A DNA stretch of 58,210 nt from Promethearchaeota archaeon (GCA_019058515.1 JAHPYY010000212.1:1-58210), one strand, 5' to 3'; counted from the first letter of the stretch, positions 36,801-46,983 are shown. Numbers and translations: made by a program. Notes: a model not told the origin generated them from the letters alone.

Positions 36801-37355
36801 ATGAATGCTAATGAAATGAGCACGGACAATTTCAGCCGCGAATTTGTATTCAAAATAGTTGTTCTGGGGGACTCTGCAGTAGGTAAGACTTCTTTGATTA
36901 ACATGTATGTAGACCAGACTTTTCAAGCTGATTACAAGCCGACACTTGGCGCGAACATCATCCGCAAAGATGTAAGCATTGAAAACACGAAAACGCGTCT
37001 CATACTTTGGGATCTCGCAGGACAAGAGAAATATAATATCGTTAGGTCTCTATATTTTCAAGGTTGTGTTGCGGCTCTCCTTGTATTTGACATTACAAGG
37101 CACAACACATTCGATAGCGTCGGTTCAAAGTGGCTGAAAGATTTCCAGAAGTTTGTAAAGAGAAAAGCTTCGTTCATTTTAATTGGAAACAAAAGGGATT
37201 TAGAAGATAAAAGAGTTATATCGCCAGAAGAGGGTCAGAAACTCGCTCGGGAACTTAATGCAATAGAATACATTGAAACGAGTGCTTTAAAAGGTGAAAA
37301 TGTCGAAAAAGCGTTTGTTAATTTAGTAAGGCAAATATTAGTTGACCAAGGATAA
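36801..37355 (+). CDS. Rab-like small GTPase
   Basis: The motif set is complete: G1 GDSAVGKTS at residues 23-31, switch I PTLGAN, G3 WDLAGQEKY, G4 NKRD and G5 ETSALKG. It is about half identical by eye to the GTPase at 35607 and likely a paralogue from duplication around the V4R/Bet3-like gene. The N-terminal extension of about 15 residues is hydrophilic. No lipidation cysteine at the C-terminus (ending LVDQG). Confidence 0.95.
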   Translation: MNANEMSTDNFSREFVFKIVVLGDSAVGKTSLINMYVDQTFQADYKPTLGANIIRKDVSIENTKTRLILWDLAGQEKYNIVRSLYFQGCVAALLVFDITRHNTFDSVGSKWLKDFQKFVKRKASFILIGNKRDLEDKRVISPEEGQKLARELNAIEYIETSALKGENVEKAFVNLVRQILVDQG

Positions 37356-37393
37356 GGAACTTACCCTAAAAGTTAATAACGGAACATCTTCTA

Positions 37394-37402
37394 TTTTATA
37401 TA
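37394..37402 (+). promoter_or_regulatory. Candidate TATA box
   Basis: TTTTATATA ends 32 bases before the aminotransferase ATG at 37434. Archaeal TATA boxes lie about 25 bases before the transcription start, so the transcript would be almost leaderless. No Shine-Dalgarno motif precedes the ATG. Confidence 0.35.
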
Positions 37403-37433
37403 CTACCTTATATTAATTTAAATTAGACTAATT

Positions 37434-38585
37434 ATGAAAGATTTGTCTCAAATTGTATCAAACACACCTAAGTCCTCAATTCGAGAGCTTTTCGACCTCG
37501 CTGCTGGACGGTCAGATGTAATAAGCCTTGGAATAGGTCAACCTGATTTTTCTACACCTAACCCTGCAATTCAAGGCAACATTGACGCTCTCAAAAGTGG
37601 GAAAACCATGTATGCACCAACAAGAGGTATCCCCGAGCTATTACAGCAATTAAAAAACAAAATGAAACGTGAAAACAAGATTGATTTAGACTGGAACAAG
37701 AATTTAATATTAGCTAATGGAGGAAGTCAAGCATTAATGCTATCCTTTGCCACCTTATTTAATCCTGGTGACGAGTTAGTGTTATTTTCCCCAAACTTCA
37801 TTTCCTATTTCTATCTTTCTTCGTTTTTCGGAGTTAAAGTTAAGGAAATCAAGCGAAATGAGGATTTTAGTCCAAATGTAAACGATATTAAACGCAATAT
37901 CTCAGAAAAAACTAAAGCTATATTAATTAATTCGCCGAATAATCCCACTGGATACACATTAAAACGCTCCGAGCTAGACGATATTATAGATTTGGTTAAC
38001 GAATACGATTTATATTTAATTAGCGATGAAGTATACGAAAAATACATTTATGAGGATTTAACTCACATCAGTCCAGCCTCGTTAAATGGATTGTTCGATC
38101 GTGTCATTACAATTAATGCGATGTCCAAAACATTTTCTGCAACGGGTTTTCGATTAGGATATGTTGCTGCAAAGGAGGAAATAATAAACCTGATGGAAAC
38201 TTACCTCCAATATACCGCCGCGGGTACCAATCACGCGGCTCAATACGGCTTCTTGGAAGCTATGAAAATAGATAGAGCGTTTTTCAAGCCAATTTTAGAG
38301 AGCTTTAACGAGCGAAGATTATTGGTGTATAATGAGTTGACGAAAATGGGCTTTATGGTACCTAAACCTCGTGGATCGTTTTACATCATGCCCTCTACGA
38401 ATAATTTTAATTTAAGCGGTCAAGAATTTTCTAAAAGGTTAATGCAAGATTACGCGGTTGCAGTAGTACCAGGAAATATTTTTGGATCGTTTTCCAATTA
38501 CATGTTTCGCATCTCATACGCGACTGAAAAAGTAAAACTCGAAGAAGCTATGGAGAGAATAGAGAATTTTATAAGTACGCTATAA
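37434..38585 (+). CDS. Class I/II aminotransferase (aspartate/aromatic type)
   Basis: A PLP-dependent, fold type I enzyme of 383 residues. Signatures: ISLGIGQPDFSTP at about 30-42, NSPNNPTGY at about 160-168, the D-x-VYEKY aspartate region near 190, and the PLP lysine in MSKTFSATGFRLGY near 220-233; the C-terminal arginine is in FRISYA. The family includes aspartate, alanine and aromatic aminotransferases, and the substrate cannot be separated by eye. Stands alone after the GTPase group. Confidence 0.9.
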   Translation: MKDLSQIVSNTPKSSIRELFDLAAGRSDVISLGIGQPDFSTPNPAIQGNIDALKSGKTMYAPTRGIPELLQQLKNKMKRENKIDLDWNKNLILANGGSQALMLSFATLFNPGDELVLFSPNFISYFYLSSFFGVKVKEIKRNEDFSPNVNDIKRNISEKTKAILINSPNNPTGYTLKRSELDDIIDLVNEYDLYLISDEVYEKYIYEDLTHISPASLNGLFDRVITINAMSKTFSATGFRLGYVAAKEEIINLMETYLQYTAAGTNHAAQYGFLEAMKIDRAFFKPILESFNERRLLVYNELTKMGFMVPKPRGSFYIMPSTNNFNLSGQEFSKRLMQDYAVAVVPGNIFGSFSNYMFRISYATEKVKLEEAMERIENFISTL

Positions 38586-38595
38586 TCATATCTCT

Positions 38596-39729
38596 TCATT
38601 TAAAAGTCATTGATATTGCTTTAGTTAAGCGCTCTATACCATTAAATATCTGTTTCAGTTCTATATGTTCGTTTGGTTGGTGAACTATTTTTGGATCTCC
38701 AGGACCATATATCATAAAGGGCACAGGTTTTCTAGGTTTTACAAGGGTAATAGCGTCTGTTCCATAAGGAAATCCCATAATCTCACAATGGGAAAGAGAT
38801 TGCAGATTTTTAATTAAGGGATGATTCCTATCTGTTTGAAGAGCAGGCATCATCGATATTATTTTTGTTTTAAGGGTGCAGGGAGCAACATCAAGCTGTT
38901 TCAAATTCTCAACAATGCGTTTAAAATCCTGTTCGGGTATTAACCTATAATCCAAACTTAGAATAGTCTGTTCTGGTACTATATTCCTAACAGTTCCACC
39001 CACAATTTTTCCAATATTTAAAGTAGATGTGCCTAATACCTCGTTTGATAAGTTATCTAAAGTTTGGTCCAATTGATTAATTATTTTTCCCGTGTAATAA
39101 ACGGAATTTATTCCTTCGTAAGGCATCGACCCATGAGCAGATTTTCCTCTTACTATTAAATCAACCCATAGCACTCCTTTTTCGGCAATTCCTATATTTA
39201 ATTTGGTTGGTTCAGCAATTATAAGGAAATCTGCATCTTTCACTATTCCCCTCCTTGAAAGGATCGCTGAACCACTCATACCGCTCTCCTCATCCGCAGT
39301 TCCTAAGAAATACATCGTGAATTTCCTTAGTAAATCTTCCTCCTCTAAAAAGTGAAATAATACTCCAATTATCATAGCTAAACCGCCTTTCATGTCAGCT
39401 GAACCTCTCCCGTACACTTTATCGTCAACTATTTCAGCTGAAAATGGTTGGTAAGTCCATTGACTTATATCACCAGCGGGAACTACATCAAAATGCCCAC
39501 AAAGTACAATTTTTCTTTTTCCGTTTCCGATTTTAGTAACAAGATTCCTTAATTCTACATTCTTTTTTTTAAACTCAACAATTTGATTTTCAAATCCTAA
39601 TTTTTCTTTGAAAACCTTAGAAATCAAAAAATCTATTATTTCATGAGTTTTGCCTGGAGGATTTTCCGTTTTAAACCGTATGAGATTTTGTAAAATTTCT
39701 ATAAGCTCGGTTTTACTAAGGATTTTCAT
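38596..39729 (-). CDS. M20 family peptidase/deacylase (ArgE/DapE-like)
   Basis: A zinc-dependent amidohydrolase with metal ligands in CGHFDVVPAGD near 73 (His/Asp), GRGSADMKGG near 110 (bridging Asp), and TADEESGMSG near 148 (general base Glu and ligand Glu). The dimerisation domain lies between about 175 and 285. Substrate may be N-acetyl-ornithine, succinyl-diaminopimelate or a dipeptide. It follows the M24 peptidase on the same strand with a 27-base gap, so the two form a peptide-degradation pair. Confidence 0.88.
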   Translation of the reverse strand: MKILSKTELIEILQNLIRFKTENPPGKTHEIIDFLISKVFKEKLGFENQIVEFKKKNVELRNLVTKIGNGKRKIVLCGHFDVVPAGDISQWTYQPFSAEIVDDKVYGRGSADMKGGLAMIIGVLFHFLEEEDLLRKFTMYFLGTADEESGMSGSAILSRRGIVKDADFLIIAEPTKLNIGIAEKGVLWVDLIVRGKSAHGSMPYEGINSVYYTGKIINQLDQTLDNLSNEVLGTSTLNIGKIVGGTVRNIVPEQTILSLDYRLIPEQDFKRIVENLKQLDVAPCTLKTKIISMMPALQTDRNHPLIKNLQSLSHCEIMGFPYGTDAITLVKPRKPVPFMIYGPGDPKIVHQPNEHIELKQIFNGIERLTKAISMTFK

Positions 39730-39756
39730 TGATTAGTTCCATTAATTTGTATATGG

Positions 39757-40956
39757 TCAGACATACTCCACTTCAAATGGTGTTTTCGCGAGCGTTTTTG
39801 CCCCGTTTTTTGTTACATGAGTTGGTACCTCCAACCTTAACCCTCCTAATCCTGGCTTGTTGAATACGATCGCTGCAATTTCTACCATGTTTTCCTTAAA
39901 TTCTAATGGGCCCCATTCTTTTCCGGGTAATACAACTGGGTAGGACTCATTTCCAATACACCCTATTCCGTGCCCAATTCCAAAGAATAGATCGTTTCCA
40001 AATCCTTCTCTCTCGGCCACTTTCCGTACAGCTTGATAACAATCTTCAAAAGTGGTTCCAACATTCATATTTTCTATTAAGGCGTAACACAACTGCTCGT
40101 ACACATCGTTAAATTGTTTTAATTCTGAAGAACATTTACCCAATACGTAATTATGACTCAAATCCCCTAAATAACACCCGTATTCGCTATGTAAATCAAC
40201 TAACAGCGATTCTCCTTCTTCTACAAGCTTATTAGTGGCAGGCGTACATCCATTAAATGTATAACTCGCACGGTAACCGGATCCAATCTCCTGATTACCA
40301 GTGAAAGTCCATTCGTAATTGCTTCCCGCATCTCTCATCGCTTTTGTACCAATCCCTGCAATTTCGTTTTCTGTAAATTTTTTTCCTTCAGGTCGTTCGG
40401 ATAGCGCCTTTTTAACGGTATTTTGTCCTATATCAGTAATTTCACTCGCTTTTTTAAGCATAGATATTTCCTCTGGCTCTTTTATCAATTGAATCTGTTC
40501 CATCTTGTCGTTAAAATCCACTAATTCACATCCGGGAAAAATCTTCTTAAGAAGAAGTCCTTCCGAATACGATAAATTCTGTCCAGTTACACAAATGTCG
40601 ACCCCTAACTCTACTCCTATTCTGGGGGGTTTTCCATTTAGCTTATTTACACCCGCGGTTTTCGCTGCTTTCTGGATTTTCTTTTCCCAGTAGAAACCTT
40701 TCATTGGACCCCAACCACTTACATTCTTTAAACTACTTTCAGCTTTTACCCTTTCCACATCTAATAAAACAGTGAATAATTCTGGTTCACCTGCTCCCTC
40801 CTTCGGTAAGAAAATATAACTTTTCCAGGGCACAAAACATCCAGAGAGATAAGTGATTGATTTGACTCTCGTTAACATGCAAAAGTCTAGATTAAGCTCT
40901 TTCATTGCGTTTTGATATTTCGCTACATGTCCTTTCCAATTGACTTCTGTACTCAT
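39757..40956 (-). CDS. M24 family metallopeptidase (Xaa-Pro peptidase/creatinase-like)
   Basis: A two-domain pita-bread enzyme of 399 residues. The N-terminal creatinase domain covers about 1-150. The catalytic domain shows metal ligands Asp and Asp in VDLHSEYGCYLGDLSHNYV, His in GIGHGIG, and Glu in both MVEIAAIV and RLEVPTHV. The order and spacing fit prolidases or creatinases. Co-directional with and 27 bases from the M20 peptidase gene. Confidence 0.85.
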   Translation of the reverse strand: MSTEVNWKGHVAKYQNAMKELNLDFCMLTRVKSITYLSGCFVPWKSYIFLPKEGAGEPELFTVLLDVERVKAESSLKNVSGWGPMKGFYWEKKIQKAAKTAGVNKLNGKPPRIGVELGVDICVTGQNLSYSEGLLLKKIFPGCELVDFNDKMEQIQLIKEPEEISMLKKASEITDIGQNTVKKALSERPEGKKFTENEIAGIGTKAMRDAGSNYEWTFTGNQEIGSGYRASYTFNGCTPATNKLVEEGESLLVDLHSEYGCYLGDLSHNYVLGKCSSELKQFNDVYEQLCYALIENMNVGTTFEDCYQAVRKVAEREGFGNDLFFGIGHGIGCIGNESYPVVLPGKEWGPLEFKENMVEIAAIVFNKPGLGGLRLEVPTHVTKNGAKTLAKTPFEVEYV

Positions 40957-41187
40957 AATAGAAAATATCGCTTCTTATAATATAAATGTAATTAGATGAA
41001 ACATAAACACTGTCAAACAGGAATTTTTAAAAAAAATCTAATAAAATGTTATAAATAAGTAAAATTTCATGTAAATATCCACAAAATATTCTTGTTTTTT
41101 CTTTAGCTGATATAACAACTAATATATAATTTTTATCTCTATTTTACATGATTTCTAATATAAAATAATCAAAATGAGATAATTTAA

Positions 41188-41340
41188 ATGTCAGAAGAAA
41201 ATTTGATATTATACGAAGCGAAAAGAAAAGTAGCAAGAATCATATTAAATCGCCCTCCTATTCACGCGTTTAACTTAAATTTGATTAAGAGATTATACGA
41301 AAGCCTACTAAAGGCAGAAATTGATGATAAGGTAAAATAA
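41188..41340 (+). pseudogene. Enoyl-CoA hydratase N-terminal fragment
   Basis: A 50-residue frame opens like a crotonase: VARIILNRPPIHAFNLNLIK followed by a short helix and stop at 41338-41340. Full-length family members need about 255 residues, and nothing downstream continues the domain in any frame. It is a truncated remnant, possibly with an intact start and promoter. Confidence 0.65.
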
Positions 41341-41431
41341 TCATAAACAAAGTAATGGAATATAAATTCATTAATTGAGTAAATTTTTAAAATAAATTAT
41401 AAACTAGACAATAGTTAAAAATGAAAAAAAC

Positions 41432-43717
41432 CTATTTATAGAGGTCGGCTGAACTTTCTCGTATATTTCTCGATTGAGTAATTTGTTTTGCCATGTTTTC
41501 GTATTTTTCAACTATTTCAATTGGTAATGAGGATTTGATCTTATATAGTGCAAACTCGAAATGGCGTTTTTCTATTCTCTCTAAAGACATCAACTTTTCT
41601 CTTATAGCTTGCATTCCCGCTTCTCTACAAACATTTTCGATATCTGCACCACTATATCCTTCAGTTTCGCGAGCAATCTTTTCTAAAGAAACATTTTCGG
41701 CTAACGGCATGTTTTGGGTGTGAACTTTAAAAATTTCTAACCGAGATTCGTATTCAGGTGCAGGAACGAATATTAGACGATCGAACCTTCCAGGGCGTAA
41801 AAAGGCGGGATCTACGATATCTGGTCTATTAGTGCTAGCTATTACCACGATACCTTTTCTATTTTCCACGCCATCCATTTCAACCAGAACTTGATTCACT
41901 ATAGAAGAATAAACTTGGGAACCTTCAATTTGTCCTCTACCAGAGGTAATAGCGTCTATCTCGTCGAAGTAAATAATACTCGGGCTAGCCATCCTAGCTT
42001 TTCTAAAAATCTCTCTGACGGCTTTCTCACTTTCTCCTACCCATTTCGAAAAAATCTCTGGACCTTTTATAGATATAAAATTAGAGGCGCTTTCTGTCGC
42101 GATAGCTTTGGCTAATAATGTTTTACCGCACCCAGGTGGTCCAAAGAGTAGTATTCCGTTTAAAGGACGAATTCCCGCTTTTTTGAAGACTTTTGGATAT
42201 TTTAAGGGCCATTCTACCGCTTCTTTTAGTTCTTGCTTTATTTCTGTTAATCCTCCAACTTCGTCCCACCTAACGTCAGGAATTTCTACCATAACTTCAC
42301 GAATGGCTGATGGTTCAATCATGTTGATTGCTTGAATAAAATCATCGTCCTTAATTACCAACTCCTGAATAATATCGCTAGGAATAGGTTCATCTAAATT
42401 AATTTTTGGAAGTATCCGGCGAAGAGAGAACATTGCAGCTTCTCTGGACACCGCCATAATATCAGCACCAACAAAACCGTGAGTTATTTCTGCATAATGA
42501 TCTAAATTAACATCATCCGCTAAAGGCATCCCCCTCGTGTGAATCTGAAAGATTTCCTTCCTTCCTTTCACATTTGGAACGCCAAACTCTATTTCGCGAT
42601 CGAACCTACCTGGTCGTCTAAGCGCCTCATCCATTGAATTTAATCGATTAGTAGCTCCGATTACGATGACTTCGCCTCTTCCCGTTAATCCATCAAGAAG
42701 AGATAACAATTGTGACACAACTCTTCTCTCGACTTCGCCAGATGTATCTACTCGTTTGGGAGCTATTGAGTCGATTTCGTCGATAAATATTATTGTTGGA
42801 GCGTTTTGTTCTGCTTCTCTGAATATTTCTCTTAACCTACCTTCACTTGCCCCATAGAATTTTGACATTATTTCGGGACCATTAATAGTTATAAAATACG
42901 CGTTCGATTCTTGAGACACTGCTTTTGCCATTAAAGTTTTTCCCGTTCCCGAAGGTCCATAAAACAAAACACCTTTAGGAGGGTCTATATTTAACCTATG
43001 GAATAGTTCAGGGTGTTTAAGCGGTAACTCTACCATTTCACGGATCCGCTGTATCTCGTCACTTAAACCTCCTACATCGTCGTAAGTTACCACTCCACCG
43101 GAGACATTGAGTACTGCCACCCGCCTATTAATTTTAATTCTCGTATCGCGCGTTATTTTTACTACTTTACCTGCGGGTTTTGAGTTTTCTACGATTAACC
43201 TTAATGTACCTAAAGTGGGCCGTTTTTTCGCGCCCAGCTTAAAAGGTAAAATTTTCATAAAATCATTCATAGGATTATCTGCGTCGCTTTTCGTTATAAA
43301 CGCACCAAGTACATCAACGATATCTCCAATTACAACTGGTTTATCGATAAGTTTTCCTTTAATTGCGTCAGCTTGTCTCTTTAGGTCGATGTTAGCTCTG
43401 GTTGGAGTCAATATAATTTCTTCAGCGGGATAAACTTCAGCTAGTTGGATGTTAACAAATTCCCCTATAGTCGCTCCCGCATTTAACCTTTGAAGTCCAT
43501 CTAATCGGATTACGCCCAAATTTTTATCAGCTAAACTTGCGACCGCAATACCAGTCGTTTTTTTCTTACCTCTAATTTCAATTATATCTCCTGTGTTTAA
43601 ATTTAGCTGTCTCATAATCTCCTGATCAACATAGCATAATGAGCGACCACTTCGGTTTTTATCCAATCTCTCAATTCTAACTTTCATAAATCGGTTGATT
43701 TCTTCTTTATGGGACAT
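41432..43717 (-). CDS. Cdc48/VCP-like AAA+ ATPase
   Basis: A protein unfoldase of 761 residues. The N-terminal double-psi barrel region spans about 10-195. D1 Walker A is [12 protein letters not shown] with Walker [15 protein letters not shown], and D2 Walker A is [12 protein letters not shown] with Walker [11 protein letters not shown]. Both second regions of homology carry arginine fingers ([20 protein letters not shown]). The protein ends without the usual acidic or aromatic C-terminal tail of eukaryotic p97. It unfolds and extracts substrates, often for the proteasome. Stands alone. Confidence 0.95.
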   Translation of the reverse strand: MSHKEEINRFMKVRIERLDKNRSGRSLCYVDQEIMRQLNLNTGDIIEIRGKKKTTGIAVASLADKNLGVIRLDGLQRLNAGATIGEFVNIQLAEVYPAEEIILTPTRANIDLKRQADAIKGKLIDKPVVIGDIVDVLGAFITKSDADNPMNDFMKILPFKLGAKKRPTLGTLRLIVENSKPAGKVVKITRDTRIKINRRVAVLNVSGGVVTYDDVGGLSDEIQRIREMVELPLKHPELFHRLNIDPPKGVLFYGPSGTGKTLMAKAVSQESNAYFITINGPEIMSKFYGASEGRLREIFREAEQNAPTIIFIDEIDSIAPKRVDTSGEVERRVVSQLLSLLDGLTGRGEVIVIGATNRLNSMDEALRRPGRFDREIEFGVPNVKGRKEIFQIHTRGMPLADDVNLDHYAEITHGFVGADIMAVSREAAMFSLRRILPKINLDEPIPSDIIQELVIKDDDFIQAINMIEPSAIREVMVEIPDVRWDEVGGLTEIKQELKEAVEWPLKYPKVFKKAGIRPLNGILLFGPPGCGKTLLAKAIATESASNFISIKGPEIFSKWVGESEKAVREIFRKARMASPSIIYFDEIDAITSGRGQIEGSQVYSSIVNQVLVEMDGVENRKGIVVIASTNRPDIVDPAFLRPGRFDRLIFVPAPEYESRLEIFKVHTQNMPLAENVSLEKIARETEGYSGADIENVCREAGMQAIREKLMSLERIEKRHFEFALYKIKSSLPIEIVEKYENMAKQITQSRNIRESSADLYK

Positions 43718-43835
43718 TTTAAATAATGAGTTTTAATGGAATTTTTCAAATATGTTTTCCATTTCATGTTTATAAAGTATTTTAAACTTTATTTGCTTTT
43801 ACGTTATTTTTTATAATAATTTAAAATTGAATTAT

Positions 43836-44630
43836 CTATTCTATTGATATATTGTACCGCTTTAAAAGCTCGGTTTTAAACTTCTGGCTAATTTCATTTT
43901 CATTAGAATCTTCAGTTTGGCATAGTTTAACAAATGAAGTTCTAAATTTAAGAAGTTCTTTTTTAAATCTCCTATTCTTCTTCTGTGTTAACACTTCTCC
44001 AATAATCTTTCTAGTTATAAGATCTAGGGTTTTTTTAATGTTAGTTTCTTTTGGAATAGGGTTATTTTGTAATCTCTTTCCCTTTGTTAACGATGATACC
44101 TCATTTTTAATATATTCCGTAAATTTTTCTCCTTCTTTTTCTAAATTTTCTATTATTCCGGCTAAGTTTAAAGTTAAATGAGGAGAATCCCAAGCATATT
44201 TTTCGAAATAATCGAATTTTTTATGTATTATTTTTATTACTTCTGGTGGTATAGGATTTATTCGTTTCTGGTTCCAATCTAGGCATTTTTCTAAAGGCGT
44301 TGATATATACACGAGGAAATAAGGTAAATTTAGATCACTAGCGATGGTTTTTAACTCATGCCTCATACTTGAATAATAATTTAGATCATCAGCTATAACA
44401 ATTGACCCCTTGTTCAATAGTACTTTAATTAAATCTAAGAATTTTTTCCTAACTTTGTATTCTTCACCAGGAATGAAAGTATTCGGCATAATTTCTTCCC
44501 TTATATCGTCTATATCTATAATATAAGATGGAGTATCGGGAAAAGCTTTTAGAATTTGCCTTTTTAAAATCGTGGCAAAAGTTGATTTTCCTGAGGCAGG
44601 CAGCCCCGTCAGGATAACAAGAAAATTCAT
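43836..44630 (-). CDS. L-seryl-tRNA(Sec) kinase (PSTK)-like
   Basis: PSTK phosphorylates seryl-tRNA(Sec) for selenocysteine synthesis in archaea and eukaryotes. The P-loop is LTGLPASGKSTFA near residues 7-19, an aspartate-rich ribose segment is IDIDDIREE, and the signature VIADDLNYYSSMRHELK near 77-93 matches PSTK closely. The KFDYFEKYAWDSP segment near 140-152 also matches. An unrelated Kti12-like role is the main alternative. It overlaps the GIY-YIG gene by four bases (ATGA), so the two are translationally coupled. Confidence 0.75.
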   Translation of the reverse strand: MNFLVILTGLPASGKSTFATILKRQILKAFPDTPSYIIDIDDIREEIMPNTFIPGEEYKVRKKFLDLIKVLLNKGSIVIADDLNYYSSMRHELKTIASDLNLPYFLVYISTPLEKCLDWNQKRINPIPPEVIKIIHKKFDYFEKYAWDSPHLTLNLAGIIENLEKEGEKFTEYIKNEVSSLTKGKRLQNNPIPKETNIKKTLDLITRKIIGEVLTQKKNRRFKKELLKFRTSFVKLCQTEDSNENEISQKFKTELLKRYNISIE

Positions 44631-44905
44631 GAACTTTTATCAGTGCTTAAATCTATACTTTTTATTAAATTTAGCTTCTGTTGCCTTGAAAGCGATTTAA
44701 TTTCAATTTCTCTCCTCATAGCTTCGGACTGAGTCATGTATGTTTCGAAATACTTTAGTTCTACTTTCTTGCCTTTGCAGTATTTAGCACCTAAGCCCCG
44801 TATATGTTGGTTTAATCGATTCTGTAGGTCTTTTGTGTATCCAGTGTAAAACGAGCGTTTTCCTTTATTCGAAACTTGTAAGATATATACATAATAAAAG
44901 ACCAT
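44627..44905 (-). CDS. GIY-YIG domain protein (UPF0213-like)
   Basis: A 92-residue GIY-YIG nuclease-like domain: FYYVYILQVSNKG and FYTGYTKDLQNRLNQH carry the GIY/YIG strands and catalytic Arg. EAMRREIEIKSLSR holds the conserved Glu. Small free-standing proteins of this type are widespread and mostly unassigned; some act on damaged or recombination DNA. The stop overlaps the PSTK start, so both are likely on one transcript. Confidence 0.85.
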   Translation of the reverse strand: MVFYYVYILQVSNKGKRSFYTGYTKDLQNRLNQHIRGLGAKYCKGKKVELKYFETYMTQSEAMRREIEIKSLSRQQKLNLIKSIDLSTDKSS

Positions 44906-45101
44906 CGTTTATCAACTAAAGATATAAAAAGCGGAAATTTAAATTTTAATCCAGTAGGATTCAATAGTTTGTTAGAACTTTATTTAACAATGTATCACAT
45001 AGATATAATCTAAACTTAATTAATTAAAGTAATTAATCTAGTTAATATATATAGGTAAAATATTTTTTATAAGTTGTAAGCAATTTTAAAAGTGAGGTTT
45101 T

Positions 45102-45752
45102 ATTCCGAAGGGAGTTTTTCTTATTAAATGGGATGCCTTGGAAGGCGGTACGGTTTATTTAAAGTATCCCGGTAATTTGGAAATTCCCGATAATGTAATT
45201 CAGCAGATTCAAATTTCTCATAATTTTGTAGAGGGTAAAACTGCTTCTGAAAATTACATAATTACCGAGTTGAAAGATTGGAATTCCGTAAGTTTTTGCA
45301 ACGTGAGTCAAGAAATAATAATTGTACTCGTTTTAGATAAGTACGACGAAGGGAACGATTTTATTAGCATCTTAGGAGAGTTTAATTCGACTTTCGACCA
45401 CAAAATGGAAAAAAAGGAATTAAATACAAATCTTAAATCGTTTTTCGAATCGCTATCCGATGTATTTCGTACGAAAGATGAAGTGATAGCTAAACTAAGC
45501 AACGATGTTGCGAGATTGAAGATGAGAGAGTACGATTTAGACAGGAAGTTTGAAACGGTTCTTAATTACGATATGAACGTAAAGGATAAGATTTTGTATT
45601 TACTCACGATCAACGAAGGATTAAGTATTAAAGAAATTAGGAAACTTGTTAACACAAGTAATCGATGGTTAGATAGTGTCTTAAAAGAGATGGAGAAAAA
45701 TAAGTTAATTCATTACGATTTTGAAGATGACAAGTACTTCCTAGTTTTCTAA
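45102..45752 (+). CDS. Longin-like/winged-helix Asgard protein with ATT start candidate
   Basis: A two-part protein. The N-terminal domain (about 1-115) begins VFLIKWDALEGGTVYLKYPG and contains EIIIVLVLDKYDEGNDF, a longin/roadblock-like pattern seen in Asgard proteins. A coiled segment (about 115-155) then links to a winged helix (ILYLLTINEGLSIKEIRKLV, VLKEMEKNKLIHYD). The first TTG, 45138, would cut the first strand. Upstream codons remain in frame to 45102, where GAGG 45094-45097 precedes ATT by four bases. I infer an ATT start, giving 216 residues. Likely a regulatory protein linked to GTPase signalling. Confidence 0.65.
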   Translation: MPKGVFLIKWDALEGGTVYLKYPGNLEIPDNVIQQIQISHNFVEGKTASENYIITELKDWNSVSFCNVSQEIIIVLVLDKYDEGNDFISILGEFNSTFDHKMEKKELNTNLKSFFESLSDVFRTKDEVIAKLSNDVARLKMREYDLDRKFETVLNYDMNVKDKILYLLTINEGLSIKEIRKLVNTSNRWLDSVLKEMEKNKLIHYDFEDDKYFLVF

Positions 45753-45813
45753 ATTCATTAAGCTAATCCAAGTCAAAATGGAAAAGTAAAAAACCATTCT
45801 CTTATTCTGTCAA

Positions 45814-46983
45814 TTGAATTATATAGTAATTTATGAAAGTGGGCATATACCTATGGAACTTGGTGAAGAGGAAAAAAAAGAAGTATTAGAGGTATTAGAG
45901 TCGGGCAAATTGTCGTCTCTGGTAGGTGATAAAGTAGAACGCTTTGAAAAAGAGTTCGCAAGCTATGTAGGGGTTAAACATGCAATAGCCGTTAATTCTG
46001 GAACCGCAGCTCTACATGTAGCCCTTGCATCCCTAGACATAGGTCCTGGCGACGAGGTTATAACATCCCCTTTTACCTTTATTGCGAGCGCAAGCTCAAT
46101 AATTCACAATAACGCAATTCCTATATTTGCAGACATAAACAATAAAACTTACACGCTGGATCCCGAATCAGTTGAAGAAAAAATAACAGAAAAAACCAAG
46201 GCAATAATGCCTGTACATTTAGCGGGAATTTCAGCAGACATGCTAAATTTAAGTCGACTCGCTGAGAAGTATAATTTACGCATTATCGAAGATGCCGCTC
46301 AATCTATTGGAACAGATTGTAACGGCAAGCAAGTAGGTTCTATTGGAGATATTGGATGTTTTAGCTTTTACCCATCAAAAAACATGACTACCGGAGAGGG
46401 AGGGATGATTACAACCAATAATGGCCACTTAGCAGACCAGTGCAGGTTGATTAGACACCATGGGGAACCTTCTTGGTACGTGTATAACCGATTAGGGTGG
46501 AATTATAGGATGACCGAACTTCAAGGAGCCATCGGTCTCGTACAATTAAAAAAATTGGATTCGTACATCAAAATACGGAATGAAAACGCTCAATACCTCT
46601 CTAATCAGGTTTCAAACATTCGCGGAATCGATCCTCCTTTCGTTCCAAATTATTGCAAACCTGCATTTAACTACTGGATCGGTAGAATTCACCCAGAAAT
46701 AATCGATTTAAATAAAACTCAATTCCTCGAGAAATTTCCGAGCAGTAAGACTCTGTATCCGATACCTCTCTACGAAACGAAGCTGTTCCAGGATAAAGTG
46801 GCTTACCCAAAAGGATGCCCTTGGTCGTGCCCTTTTTACAACAAGACTATTGATTACAAAAAAATTGAGTTGCCAGTTGTGAAAAAAACGACACAAGAAA
46901 TATTTGCTTTAGACATTTACCCTGGCATTAAAAAGCAAGCTTTGGACGAATTTATTAAGATTATGTCCAATATAGCTAATTAA
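45814..46983 (+). CDS. DegT/DnrJ/EryC1/StrS-family aminotransferase
   Basis: A PLP enzyme that transfers an amino group to a nucleotide-linked keto-sugar. Key parts are FASYVGVKHAIAVNSGTAAL at about 49-69, the DEVITSPFTFIASA segment, the aspartate IIEDAAQSIG, and the PLP lysine in FSFYPSKNMTTGEGGM at about 185-200. The likely start is TTG 45814, with ATG 45853 as alternative. No sugar-nucleotide dehydratase is nearby. The acylphosphatase gene follows after 22 bases and may be cotranscribed. Confidence 0.9.
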   Translation: MNYIVIYESGHIPMELGEEEKKEVLEVLESGKLSSLVGDKVERFEKEFASYVGVKHAIAVNSGTAALHVALASLDIGPGDEVITSPFTFIASASSIIHNNAIPIFADINNKTYTLDPESVEEKITEKTKAIMPVHLAGISADMLNLSRLAEKYNLRIIEDAAQSIGTDCNGKQVGSIGDIGCFSFYPSKNMTTGEGGMITTNNGHLADQCRLIRHHGEPSWYVYNRLGWNYRMTELQGAIGLVQLKKLDSYIKIRNENAQYLSNQVSNIRGIDPPFVPNYCKPAFNYWIGRIHPEIIDLNKTQFLEKFPSSKTLYPIPLYETKLFQDKVAYPKGCPWSCPFYNKTIDYKKIELPVVKKTTQEIFALDIYPGIKKQALDEFIKIMSNIAN

